A stretch of DNA of 62,479 nucleotides. Origin: Pseudomonadota bacterium. Lineage in GTDB: Bacteria > Pseudomonadota > Alphaproteobacteria > Rhodobacterales > Rhodobacteraceae. A program made the translations under genes and the position numbers. The notes beneath the pieces are model-generated. The model was not told the DNA's origin and ran no database searches. It saw only the letters and a list, made by a program, of their open reading frames with translations. Shown here in pieces: positions 1 to 8,103 of the stretch; the first letter of the stretch is position 1; every line of letters starts with the position of its first letter. The stretch spans positions 1-62,479 of the forward strand of contig CAUJIU010000072.1 of NCBI GenBank assembly GCA_963205075.1, written 5' to 3'.

Positions 1-347
1 ACCGGGCGCTGGTGGTCGGGGATCAGCCGCCATGCGGTATCCGGGATCGCGGTTTCCGCGCCGTCGCGGGCGACGATGGTAAACTCGGTGATGGCGTTGA
101 CCGGCGCCACGGGCAGCGTCGCGAAGCCGCCCTCGCGCCACTGGGTCACCACCCAGACGAAATCGCGCTCGATCAGGATCTTGCCGATGCGCGCCTCGAT
201 GGCGGCAATGGCCGCGCGCAGATAGGTTTCGATCAGCCCGTCCTGCAGCGCATCGTCGTCGAAGCCGGAGCCGAGGCGCAGGTGATCCCTGAACTGGGCG
301 ACCGGCAAGACGGCCTGCGGCAAGGCGGTCACTTCGGTGAGCATCAT
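1..347 (-). CDS. GTA head-tail connector-like protein (g6), 3' end outside the window
   Basis: The frame reads leftward from ATG at 347 (a second ATG follows directly) and stays open to the window edge, so the C-terminus is missing. The visible 115 residues begin MMLTEVTALPQAVLPVAQF and include a helical 'LIETYLRAAIAAIEARIG' segment typical of gp6-like phage head-tail connectors. It lies 91 bp downstream of the GTA major capsid gene on the same strand, which is where g6 sits in the R. capsulatus GTA cluster. The assignment rests on this order and on the gp6-like pattern. The frame lies below the length of the antisense open frames here, which are coding shadows. Confidence 0.8.
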   Translation of the reverse strand, partial: MMLTEVTALPQAVLPVAQFRDHLRLGSGFDDDALQDGLIETYLRAAIAAIEARIGKILIERDFVWVVTQWREGGFATLPVAPVNAITEFTIVARDGAETAIPDTAWRLIPDHQRP

Positions 348-438
348 GGAAATTCTCCGGTTGCCGGGACGGGTGCCCCAATGGTCGGTCGGTTGGAAGG
401 AGGGGGCCGGGCGCGGATCGCCCGACCCGGCCCGCTTG

Positions 439-1629
439 TCAGGCGGTGGCGAACTTCAGCAGCTTGATGGCGCCAAAGTCGCTGACCGCGCCGCCGACGC
501 GCTTGGTGGCGTAAAACAGCACATGCGGCTTGGCCGAGAAGGGATCACGCAGCACCCGCAGGTCAGGCCGCTCGGCGATGGTGTAGCCGGCGCCGAAATC
601 GCCAAATGCGATGGACAGGCTGCCGGCGGCGATGTCGGGCATGTCCTCGGCGATCAGCACCCCGTAGCCCAGGAGCCGTGCAGGCTCGCCGGAGGCAAGG
701 CTGTCGCTCCACAGGAAGCGGCCGTCATTGTCCTTGAGCTTGCGGATCACCCCGGCGGTGCGCGAGTTCATCACGAAGCTGGCGTTGGCGCGGTATTCGG
801 CGCCCAGAGCATAGACCAGGTCGATGATGGCATCGGCCGGGTTGGTGCTGTCCAGCGCCCCGCTGGCCCCGGTCGGCACATAGCCCAGCGAGCCCCAGGC
901 CCAGACATCGTTGTCGACGGTGGGATAGGTCAGGATGCCCTTGGGCTTGTCCACCCCGTCGCCCGAGACAAAGGCCTGCGCCTCGGAGCGGGCGAACTTG
1001 TCGGCGATGCGGCCGGCCAGCCAGCCCTCGATATCGAAGGCGCTGTCATCGAGCAGCCGCTGCGAGACCTTGGGCAGCGCCGACAATTCGTGCAGCGCAA
1101 TGGTGATGCGGTCGATCTGCGGCGTGCCGGTCTCGGTCGCGGCGGCAGCCTCGGTGGCCCAGCCGGAACCGGCCTCGGAATGGTCGACCAGCACGTCATA
1201 GGAGCCGCCATCGACATTGACGACATTGGCGATGGCGCGGATCGAGGCGGTCGAGGACAGGGTGCCGCGAATGGTGGCGGCGGTCTGAGGATCGACCAGA
1301 TAGCCGCCGTCGGCGGCCACGGCGGTGCTCATGGCCTTGCCGTCAAGCGCCAGCTCGCGCAGGCCATCGTCATCGCCCGAGCGCAGATAGGCGGCAAAGG
1401 CCTTCTGGTGCGGGGCTTCGGTTTCGGCGGCGGCGGACAGAGCCGGGCGGCCAGCCATCAGGGATTTGCGGTCAAGCTTGGTCATACGGTCTTCCTGGGT
1501 TTGCAGTTTGCGGTTGATGGTGCTGGAGAAAGTCTTGAATTCGCTCAGGAACCCCGCCATGGCGGCGGTCAGTTCCTCGGCCGGGGTCACACCCTCCCCG
1601 GCCCGAGCCCTGGTCTCGGGATTGCTCAT
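439..1629 (-). CDS. GTA major capsid protein, HK97 fold (g5)
   Basis: This 396-aa protein forms the head shell of the gene transfer agent particle. The N-terminal ~100 residues are helical and charged (a delta/scaffold-like domain), followed by AMSTAVAADGGYLVDPQT, the usual start of the mature HK97-type capsid protein. The C-terminal half carries the DAIIDLVYAL, FVMNSRT and GYGVLIAEDMP segments of this family. In R. capsulatus the N-terminal part is removed by the g4 protease, which is encoded directly upstream here. The gene is intact and of normal length, so the particle shell is probably made. It lies between g4 and g6 on the same strand. Confidence 0.94.
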   Translation of the reverse strand: MSNPETRARAGEGVTPAEELTAAMAGFLSEFKTFSSTINRKLQTQEDRMTKLDRKSLMAGRPALSAAAETEAPHQKAFAAYLRSGDDDGLRELALDGKAMSTAVAADGGYLVDPQTAATIRGTLSSTASIRAIANVVNVDGGSYDVLVDHSEAGSGWATEAAAATETGTPQIDRITIALHELSALPKVSQRLLDDSAFDIEGWLAGRIADKFARSEAQAFVSGDGVDKPKGILTYPTVDNDVWAWGSLGYVPTGASGALDSTNPADAIIDLVYALGAEYRANASFVMNSRTAGVIRKLKDNDGRFLWSDSLASGEPARLLGYGVLIAEDMPDIAAGSLSIAFGDFGAGYTIAERPDLRVLRDPFSAKPHVLFYATKRVGGAVSDFGAIKLLKFATA

Positions 1630-1662
1630 CTTTGTGCTCCTTCTACGGTCGGGCGGTGGGCC

Positions 1663-2211
1663 TCAGCCCTGCGCGAGGTGGCGGGCTGCCGCCTCGAACA
1701 TTCTGCTCAGCGCCCGCAGGTCAGCCTGCGGCGCGGGATCTTCGGATTTGGCGGCGACGCGGGCCTCGGGCAGCATCGGGAAGGTCACCAGCGACACCTC
1801 CCACAGCTCGACCTCGACCAGGCGCCTGCCGCCGGTTTCGGACTTGGTGGCGCGCAAGGTGCGGTAGCCGATCGACAGGCCGTCGATGGCCCCGCAGGCG
1901 ATCAGCGCCGCGGCCTCGCGGCCCCGGTCCACCTCGGTCAGGATCCGGCCCTTGACGTAAAGACCGCGCGCGTCCTCGCGCACCTCGTCCCAGACCCCGA
2001 TCGGCTGCGCCGGGTCATGCTGCCAGAGCATCCTGACCCGCCCGCCACCGGCGCCAAGGCGGGCCAGCGTCCCGGTATAGGCGCCGGCCTCGACGATATC
2101 GCCGCCCTGGTCGGGTTTGCCGAACAGCGAGGCATAACCCTCGATCAAGGTGCCGTCGGTGACGGTCAGATTGGTGCCCAACCGGCAGAATTTGTGTTCA
2201 AGCTGCATCAT
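1663..2211 (-). CDS. GTA prohead protease, HK97 family (g4)
   Basis: This 182-aa protein is a caudovirus-type prohead maturation protease, expected to cut the scaffold domain from the capsid protein. Visible family features are the N-terminal GYASLFGKPDQGGDIV segment, the WQHDPAQPIGVW block holding the catalytic His, and the SIGYR and ELWEVSLVTFPM blocks near the C-terminal half that hold the catalytic Ser region. It starts at ATG 2211 (the next codon, at 2208, is also ATG). It lies 33 bp upstream of g5 and just after g3.5, as in other Rhodobacterales GTA clusters. Confidence 0.92.
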   Translation of the reverse strand: MMQLEHKFCRLGTNLTVTDGTLIEGYASLFGKPDQGGDIVEAGAYTGTLARLGAGGGRVRMLWQHDPAQPIGVWDEVREDARGLYVKGRILTEVDRGREAAALIACGAIDGLSIGYRTLRATKSETGGRRLVEVELWEVSLVTFPMLPEARVAAKSEDPAPQADLRALSRMFEAAARHLAQG

Positions 2212-2217
2212 CGGTCC

Positions 2218-2409
2218 TCAGACAAGGGTGACAAGTTGGGCGGCGGCCAGGACCGCGCCCAGCCCCATGGCCAGCCAGAGCTGGCGCTCCAGCCGGGCGA
2301 TCATGGTCTCGATCCGGGCCAGCCGGGCGTCGATCTGGGCAAACCAGAAATCCGAGCTGCCCTGCGGCAAACGCCGGGCAGCGGCGATGTCGATGACCTT
2401 ATCCTGCAT
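2218..2409 (-). CDS. GTA small membrane protein (g3.5)
   Basis: This 63-aa protein starts at ATG 2409, inside the end of the portal gene (11-nt overlap). A TTG 12 nt upstream is a possible alternative start. It has a basic N-terminus (MQDKVIDIAAARRLPQG), a helical charged centre (QIDARLARIETMIARLERQ) and one C-terminal hydrophobic segment (LWLAMGLGAVLAAAQLVTLV). Position, size and topology match the small ORF between g3 and g4 in Rhodobacterales GTA clusters. Its biochemical role is unknown to me; identity is by position. Confidence 0.8.
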   Translation of the reverse strand: MQDKVIDIAAARRLPQGSSDFWFAQIDARLARIETMIARLERQLWLAMGLGAVLAAAQLVTLV

Positions 2410-3580
2410 CGCCGACCTCAAGCGGAGGCAGCCCCAGCAGGGCGCGCTTTTCGGCCTCGGTCAGAAAGCTCGCCTCGCTGATCCGCCGCCACTGCGCCTC
2501 GCGTTCGGTCGCCAGCGCCGGCACCTGGTCGAGATCGGGGCGCAGGTCCAGCACCTCGCCGCTGAAATCCGAGAGCCAGTCGGCCAGCGCGCTGGTGACG
2601 CGGGTGGCCAGCGGCAGCACGGTCAGGCGGTAGAAGGCGCGGTTGGCTTCCTGGTAGTTGGCGTAAGTCGCGTCGCCCGGAATGCCCAGCATCATCGGCG
2701 GCACCCCGTAGGCGGTGGCAATCTCGCGCGCGGCGGCCTCCTTGGTCTTCTGGAACTCCATGTCGGAGGGGCTGAAGCCCATCGGCTTCCAGTCCAGCCC
2801 GCCCTCCAGCAGCATCGGCCGCCCGGCATTGCGCGCGCCCTGATGCTGGGTCTCCATCTCGGACAGGAGCCGGTCATACTGGTCCTGGCTCAAGGAGGCC
2901 TGCCCGTCGGCGCCGCGATAAACGATGGCGCCCGAGGGCCGCGCGGCATTGTCCAACAGCGCCTTGGACCAGCGCGAGGCGCTGTTATGCACCTCGACCG
3001 CGCTGGCGGCCGCCTGCATGGGCGAAAAGCCGTAATGGTCATCCTGCGGGTGAAAGCTGCGGATATGGCAGATGGGCGAGGCGCCCTCGGCCACGGCAAA
3101 ACGGTGGGTGCGCGCGCCCACGACATAGTCATAGGCCACCGGCCAGCCATCGGCGCCGGGCACCAGATTGACCCGGTCCGAGCGCAGCACGTGCAACTCG
3201 GCGGGCACCGCGTCATGGCCGACCGCCTCGACATAGGTATTGCCGGTCAGCAGCAGCTGGCCATAGACGGCCTCCAGCAATTCGGCGCGGCCCTGCGCGG
3301 CATTGGGGCGGGCGATCAGGTCCAGCACCGGATGCGCCTGGTAGCGCCGCTCGCGGTCCTGCAACACCAGGGGCAGCGCCGCCGCCGCCTCGGAGATGAT
3401 CTTGACCGCGCGAAAGCCCACCGGGTTGCCGGTAAACCCGGCGCGCGTCAGCGAGGCGGCGTCACGCGGACCCCAGACCGAGCGCCCGCCCGTCGCCCAT
3501 GCGATGACCTTGCCGGTCGCCGAAGCCTTGGCCTCGGGCGGATATTCCGCCGCGTCCTGCCGCTTGAAGAAGTCGAACAT
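2399..3580 (-). CDS. GTA portal protein (g3)
   Basis: This 393-aa HK97-type portal protein forms the head vertex ring through which DNA is packaged. The start chosen is ATG 3580 (MFDFFKRQDA), with AAGGAG 7 nt upstream; the in-frame extension to 3703 lacks portal-like sequence. Recognisable portal blocks are GFTGNPVGFRAVKIISEAA (residues ~40-58), the YVEAVGHD region, and GVPPMMLGIPGDATYANY with EANRAFYRLTVLPL near the C-terminus. It sits between the terminase (g2) and g3.5, and its stop overlaps the start of g3.5, which suggests translational coupling. Confidence 0.94.
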   Translation of the reverse strand: MFDFFKRQDAAEYPPEAKASATGKVIAWATGGRSVWGPRDAASLTRAGFTGNPVGFRAVKIISEAAAALPLVLQDRERRYQAHPVLDLIARPNAAQGRAELLEAVYGQLLLTGNTYVEAVGHDAVPAELHVLRSDRVNLVPGADGWPVAYDYVVGARTHRFAVAEGASPICHIRSFHPQDDHYGFSPMQAAASAVEVHNSASRWSKALLDNAARPSGAIVYRGADGQASLSQDQYDRLLSEMETQHQGARNAGRPMLLEGGLDWKPMGFSPSDMEFQKTKEAAAREIATAYGVPPMMLGIPGDATYANYQEANRAFYRLTVLPLATRVTSALADWLSDFSGEVLDLRPDLDQVPALATEREAQWRRISEASFLTEAEKRALLGLPPLEVGDAG

Positions 3581-3706
3581 GCATCTCTCCTTGTCGGCCG
3601 GTCCGGGGGGCCGGCTTCGTTCGGTCTGGCCACTATCGGTCCAACTCACCAAGAACGGTTGAACCCACCGCGCGGTGGGGGGCGCAACACCGCGCCGCCC
3701 CATGGG

Positions 3707-5062
3707 TCAGAGCATCCGCAGCCGCGGGGCGCGCCATTTGGCCACCGGCTCGACCAGCGCCTCGTGCAGGGCCCAGACCAGCGCATCGACGCGGTCGGGC
3801 GAGCCCTGCCCCTGAAAGCCGCGCGTGGTCATCTGGCACATCTGGTCCTCCAGATCGCCAAGCCCGCGCGCATGGAACACCCGGCCCTGCTCGTAGAGCG
3901 CCGCCGCCGGTTCGGCGCGCATCACCTTGCCCCTGGTGGCGCGCACCGCCTTGTAGGAGATCAGCGGCTCGATCTGGCGCACCACCTGTTCCACCAGCGC
4001 GCCGCCCTGGTTGACTTCGGCCACCAGCCGCTCGGCGCTGTGCCGGTGATAGGCCGCCACCGCCGCGCGCGCCCAGTCTGCCGGCGAGGCGGCGCTGACG
4101 GTCGCATCCTCGATCACATAGGCGCGCCAGTCCTGCGGCGGGCCCTTCATGGTCACGCCCACCACCACGATGCCGCAATCGTCCGATGCCCGGTGCCCGG
4201 TGACCGGCGGATCGACCGCCACCACCACCCGGTCGCAGACCGGCACCGCATCGACCTGGGCGGCGGCCAGCGCGGCATCGGTCCAGAGCGCCCCTTCGGC
4301 GTCCGACAGCAGGATGCCGTCCAGTTCCTGCCGCCCCAGCCGCGTGCCGGCATAGCGCCGGCGCACCTCATCGAGAAAGCCCTCGGCCAGATGCGCCCGG
4401 TTGGCCTCGGTCGGGGCATGGGTGGTGACGGTCGAGGGGCGCGAGAGCAGGTCGCGCAGGGCCGGGGTCGAGCGGGGGGTGGTGGTGACGCAGGCCTGCG
4501 GATTGTCGCCCAGCCGCAGGCCGAATTGCAGCATGTCCCAGGCATCCTGCCCGCGCTTCCACTTGGCCAGTTCGTCAACCCAGGCCGCATCGAATTGCGG
4601 CCCGCGCAGCGCCTCGGGCTCATGGGCGGAAAACACCTGCGCGGTGGCGCCGTTGGGCCAGACCAGCATCCGCCGGGTGGCGATCCAGTCGGGCCTGCGG
4701 TCAGGCGGCGAACAGGCGAGGATGCCGCTTTCGCCAAAGACCATCACCTCGCGCGCCTGATCCAGCGTCTCGCCGATCAGCGCCACCCGCCGCGCCCGGC
4801 CCGGATCGCGCGGGCCGGCACCCTCGACCTGCGCGCGCACCCATTCGGCCCCGGCTCGGGTCTTGCCGGCGCCGCGTCCGCCCAGAATGACCCAGCTGCG
4901 CCAGTCGCCCTCGGGCGGCAGCTGATGTTCCAGCGCCCAGAACTCGAACAGGTAGGGCAGCCCGGCCAGTTCCGGCCCGGTGAGGCTGTCAAGGAACTCA
5001 GCCTGCACCCGAGGCTCGGCGGAGCTGATCCAGCCGGCCCCGAATCTGGTCCCTGACGGCAT
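3707..5062 (-). CDS. GTA large terminase subunit, ATPase/nuclease (g2)
   Basis: This packaging motor (451 aa from ATG 5062) has an N-terminal ATPase with Walker A GGRGAGKT (residues 61-68), Walker B AWVDE (160-164) and a TTTPR coupling motif (193-197). The C-terminal RNase H-like nuclease shows acidic positions in VAVDPP (D284), VAEVNQGG (E349) and PDRVDAL (D424/D427). All key residues look intact. Starts at 5116 and 5161 are also open, but conserved GTA terminase sequence begins near residue 11 of the chosen start. The gene overlaps g1 by 65 nt. In GTAs this enzyme packages mostly random host DNA rather than its own genes. Confidence 0.93.
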   Translation of the reverse strand: MPSGTRFGAGWISSAEPRVQAEFLDSLTGPELAGLPYLFEFWALEHQLPPEGDWRSWVILGGRGAGKTRAGAEWVRAQVEGAGPRDPGRARRVALIGETLDQAREVMVFGESGILACSPPDRRPDWIATRRMLVWPNGATAQVFSAHEPEALRGPQFDAAWVDELAKWKRGQDAWDMLQFGLRLGDNPQACVTTTPRSTPALRDLLSRPSTVTTHAPTEANRAHLAEGFLDEVRRRYAGTRLGRQELDGILLSDAEGALWTDAALAAAQVDAVPVCDRVVVAVDPPVTGHRASDDCGIVVVGVTMKGPPQDWRAYVIEDATVSAASPADWARAAVAAYHRHSAERLVAEVNQGGALVEQVVRQIEPLISYKAVRATRGKVMRAEPAAALYEQGRVFHARGLGDLEDQMCQMTTRGFQGQGSPDRVDALVWALHEALVEPVAKWRAPRLRML

Positions 5063-5339
5063 CGAAGTCGATCTCTCCGGCGCGTGGGCCGGCTTGGGTC
5101 TTGCTGCGTAGCTCATGTAGCTTGGCCTCCATTGCCAGAGCCCGCCCCAGAAGGGTTTCAAGCTCGGCCAGTTTCTTGAGGATTTCGGGAAGGATGCCGG
5201 TATCGTCGGCTCGTGCCAGCTCCAGCATGTCCTGAATCGTGGTGGTTACCGAGCGAAACAGGACAGCCGAGGAAGCAAGGCACCGGCTCAGGTCGAGGGC
5301 GACGGTCTGTTCCGCCGCCGTCTGGGGAGGTTCGGTCAT
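4998..5339 (-). CDS. GTA small terminase-like protein (g1)
   Basis: This is a 113-aa, largely helical protein starting at ATG 5339 (MTEPPQTAAEQTVALDL). An upstream in-frame extension to 5465 runs through a promoter and hairpin and is rejected. Helical heptad-like stretches (ILPEILKKLAELETLLGRAL) fit a TerS-type oligomer. It is the first gene of the cluster and overlaps g2, the position of g1 (shown to be the small terminase in R. capsulatus GTA). The sequence of this protein is poorly conserved, so the call leans on position, length and predicted helical content. Confidence 0.8.
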   Translation of the reverse strand: MTEPPQTAAEQTVALDLSRCLASSAVLFRSVTTTIQDMLELARADDTGILPEILKKLAELETLLGRALAMEAKLHELRSKTQAGPRAGEIDFDAVRDQIRGRLDQLRRASGAG

Positions 5340-5383
5340 GCGCGATGGGGCCTCTGGGTTGATCGCCGGACTTGCGCAAACGA

Positions 5384-5413
5384 AAGGGCGGCCCGAATGA
5401 ACGGACCGCCCTT
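5384..5413 (-). terminator. Terminator-like or attenuator hairpin upstream of GTA g1
   Basis: Read on the minus strand this is a 12-bp stem (AAGGGCGGUCCG with CGGGCCGCCCUU, one G-U pair) around a 6-nt loop, followed by UCGUUU. It lies downstream of the mltG stop (5518) but also downstream of a strong promoter at 5437-5465, and 45 nt before the g1 start codon. It could terminate mltG transcripts, attenuate GTA transcription, or end a ~50-nt RNA. Confidence 0.6.
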
Positions 5414-5436
5414 GGTTTTCTGCCAGCGTATTACAA

Positions 5437-5465
5437 CCTATACGTGCAATCGTCCCGGATGTCAA
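5437..5465 (-). promoter_or_regulatory. Near-consensus sigma-70 promoter upstream of the GTA cluster
   Basis: On the minus strand TTGACA (5465-5460) is followed after exactly 17 bp by TATAGG (5442-5437). This is a perfect -35 box, an optimal spacer and a 4/6 -10 box. The predicted start near 5430 gives a ~90-nt leader before g1 (ATG 5339) containing the hairpin at 5384-5413. It lies in the 178-bp gap between mltG and g1. Confidence 0.7.
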
Positions 5466-5517
5466 GATCGGGGTCAGGCCATGCGCGCGCTACCGAGTTG
5501 AAACTCCTAACGATTTC

Positions 5518-6714
5518 CTAATTGCCGCTGGCGCCGTCCTCGGCTGCGGCGGCGGCCGCGGCCGCCTCGGCGGCCTGCTGCGCCTCGATCTCGCGCCAGC
5601 GGGTCACGTTGCGGTTATGCTCGTCCAGCGTCTCGGCGAAGGCATGGCCGCCGGTGCCGTCGGCAACGAAGAAGATGTAGTCGGTCACCTGCGGATTGAG
5701 CGCCGCCTCGATGCTGGCGCGGCCGGGATTGGCGATCGGCGTCGGCGGCAGGCCCACGATCAGGTAGGTGTTCCACGGGGTTTCGCCGCGCAGCTCGCTC
5801 TGCCGCAGACCGCGCCCCAGCACGCCGCGCCCGTCGGTGACGCCATAGATCACGGTCGGGTCGGTTTGCAGCGGCATTCCACGATCCAGCCGGTTGGCAA
5901 AGACGCTGGCCACCAGCCCGCGCTCGTCGGCAACGCCGGTTTCCTTCTCGATGATCGAGGCCAGGATCAGCGCCTCCTCGGGCGAATTGACCGGCGTGTT
6001 CTCGGACCGCTCGGCCCAGAGCTCGGCCAGGGTCGCCTGCTGTTCGGCGGTCATGCGGTCGAGCACCTCGGTGACCGGCGTGCCCGGCGTGAACTCGTAG
6101 CTGTCGGGCGCCAGCGTGCCCTCGGCGGGCCGCTCGGCAATGTCGCCCTCCAGCGTGTCGATGCCATTGAGCGTGGTCATCACCTGCCAGCTGGTCACCC
6201 CCTCGGCCACCACCACCCGGTAGCGGGTATCGGCATGTTCCCTGACCGCCGCATATTCGGGCGGGGCGGGCGTGGCCGGATCGAACTCGGCCAGCGTCAC
6301 GAAGCGGCTGGTGGCGGGGTCAAGCTCGCGCACCTGCACCTCTGACCCGGCAACCCCGATGCGATAGACCACCTCGGTGCCGCAGGTGCTGGCGCCGCCA
6401 CGGGTCACGATATCGACGATCTGGCTCATCGCCGAACCGGCCGGGACCAGATAGCTGCCGGCCTTGAGATTGTCGGCCTTGTCCGAGTAATCCGCCCCGA
6501 TGCGGAAAATGGCGCCCGACGAGATGGCGCCCCGCGCTTCGAGGTCACGGCTCACCGCCCGCATGTTGGTGCCCGCGCTGACCTCAAGGCAGATCGAACT
6601 GGCCAGCGGGCCGGGCGCGCTGTACTGCTTGGAGCCCCAGGCCACCACGCCTGCCAGCAGGAACAGCACCACCACGAAGAAGGTCAGCGCGTTGGACGCG
6701 ACATGCTTCCACAT
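5518..6714 (-). CDS. mltG: Endolytic murein transglycosylase MltG
   Basis: MltG is a membrane-bound lytic transglycosylase that cuts nascent glycan strands and sets their length. The 398-aa protein has one N-terminal membrane helix (residues ~8-27, ALTFFVVVLFLLAGVVAWG), a LysM-like region, and the catalytic block LASIIEKETG, whose Glu256 matches the catalytic Glu of the family, followed by VFANRLDRGMPLQTDPTVIYG and NTYLIVGLPPTPIANPG. The C-terminal tail is an Ala-rich run. Its ATG overlaps the fabF stop by 1 nt (TGATG), indicating coupled translation. The fabF-mltG pairing is common in alphaproteobacteria. Confidence 0.95.
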   Translation of the reverse strand: MWKHVASNALTFFVVVLFLLAGVVAWGSKQYSAPGPLASSICLEVSAGTNMRAVSRDLEARGAISSGAIFRIGADYSDKADNLKAGSYLVPAGSAMSQIVDIVTRGGASTCGTEVVYRIGVAGSEVQVRELDPATSRFVTLAEFDPATPAPPEYAAVREHADTRYRVVVAEGVTSWQVMTTLNGIDTLEGDIAERPAEGTLAPDSYEFTPGTPVTEVLDRMTAEQQATLAELWAERSENTPVNSPEEALILASIIEKETGVADERGLVASVFANRLDRGMPLQTDPTVIYGVTDGRGVLGRGLRQSELRGETPWNTYLIVGLPPTPIANPGRASIEAALNPQVTDYIFFVADGTGGHAFAETLDEHNRNVTRWREIEAQQAAEAAAAAAAAEDGASGN

Positions 6715-7973
6715 CAGCGCGGCTTCCCGAACACGACGCTGGCATTGGTGCCGCCAAAGCCGAAGGAGTTGGACAGCGCATGGTCGATCTTGCGCACCCG
6801 CTTGGCGTTGGGCGCCAGGTCCACGGCGCTTTCGACGGCGGGATTGTCGAGGTTGATGGTGGGCGGCGCCACCTGATCGCGGATCGCCAGGATCGAGAAG
6901 ATCGCCTCGATGGCACCCGCCGCGCCCAGCAGGTGCCCGGTCGCCGACTTGGTCGACGACATGGTCACCTTGCCGGCGGCATCGCCCATCATCCGCTCGA
7001 CCGCGCCCAGCTCGATGGTGTCGGCCATGGTCGAGGTGCCATGGGCGTTGATATAGTCGATATCGGCGGGCTGAAGCCCGGCATCGGCCAGGGCCGCGCG
7101 CATCGAGCGTTCGGCGCCCTCGCCATCCTCGGCGGGCGCGGTGATGTGATAGGCATCGCCCGACATGCCGTAGCCCAGCACCTCGGCGTAGATCCTGGCG
7201 CCGCGCGCCCTGGCGTGCTCGTATTCCTCCAGCACCACGATGCCCGCGCCCTCGCCCATGACGAAACCGTCTCGGTCGGCGTCATAGGGGCGGCTGGCCT
7301 TTTGCGGCTCATGCGCGCGCTTGGTCGACAGCGCCTTGCAGGCGTTGAAGCCGGCGATGCCGATCTCGCAGATCGCGGCTTCGGCCCCGCCGGCAACCAT
7401 CACATCCGCCGCCCCGTACTTGATCAGCCGGGTGGCGTCGCCGATGGCATGGGCGCCGGTCGAACAGGCGGTCACCACCGAATGGTTGGGGCCCTTGAAC
7501 TTGTAGCGGATCGAGACCTGCCCCGAGACCAGATTGATCAGCGCGCCGGGGATGAAGAACGGCGAAACCCGGCGCGGACCCTTGTCGCGCAGCAACAGCG
7601 CGGTTTCGGCGATGGAGTTCAGCCCGCCGATACCCGAGCCGATCATCACGCCGGTGCGCTCGCGGCCGGCCTCGTCCTCGGGCATCCAGCCGGAATCCTC
7701 GACCGCCTGCTGGGCCGCCGCCATCCCGAACAGGATGAAATTGTCGACCTTGCGCTGGTCCTTGGGCTCCATGTAGCGGTCGGCGTTGAAGGTGCCGTCG
7801 CTGCCATCGCCGCGCTTGACCTCGCAGGCATAGTTGGTCGCCAGACCGCTGGCGTCGAACTGGGTGATGGTCCCGGCGCCCGACTGGCCGGCCAGAAGCC
7901 GCGTCCAGCTTTCCTCGACGCCATCGGCAAGCGGTGTCACCAATCCGAGCCCGGTCACGACAACACGACGCAT
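6714..7973 (-). CDS. fabF: Beta-ketoacyl-ACP synthase II
   Basis: FabF extends acyl-ACP chains by condensation with malonyl-ACP in type II fatty acid synthesis (cytoplasm). The 419-aa sequence has the nucleophile in TACSTGAHAIG (Cys170) and the two catalytic His blocks NAHGTSTMADT and SATGHLLGAAG, plus the C-terminal SFGFGGTNASVVF. It starts with MRRVVVTGLG. It is followed directly by mltG and lies downstream of fabD-fabG-acpP on the same strand, but a PilZ-domain gene on the other strand and the acpP terminator separate it from acpP, so it is probably transcribed separately. Confidence 0.97.
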   Translation of the reverse strand: MRRVVVTGLGLVTPLADGVEESWTRLLAGQSGAGTITQFDASGLATNYACEVKRGDGSDGTFNADRYMEPKDQRKVDNFILFGMAAAQQAVEDSGWMPEDEAGRERTGVMIGSGIGGLNSIAETALLLRDKGPRRVSPFFIPGALINLVSGQVSIRYKFKGPNHSVVTACSTGAHAIGDATRLIKYGAADVMVAGGAEAAICEIGIAGFNACKALSTKRAHEPQKASRPYDADRDGFVMGEGAGIVVLEEYEHARARGARIYAEVLGYGMSGDAYHITAPAEDGEGAERSMRAALADAGLQPADIDYINAHGTSTMADTIELGAVERMMGDAAGKVTMSSTKSATGHLLGAAGAIEAIFSILAIRDQVAPPTINLDNPAVESAVDLAPNAKRVRKIDHALSNSFGFGGTNASVVFGKPR

Positions 7974-8103
7974 ATTCTGTCCTCACCCTGGTCAATGTTT
8001 CCGCCCCTGATAGCCCAGCCCCCGACATGGGAGCAAGGGCAGAGGGATTAACCGGCCCGAAACCGGCAGGCGCTAAGGTCGCGACGGGTCAGGAGATGTC
8101 CGA

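Noticed and set aside
337..5056. Very long plus-strand open frames (714 and 968 aa) over the GTA genes
   Set aside because: They are antisense to genes with clear motifs, have Gly/Arg/His-rich composition and match no family pattern; they are shadows of GC-rich codon use.
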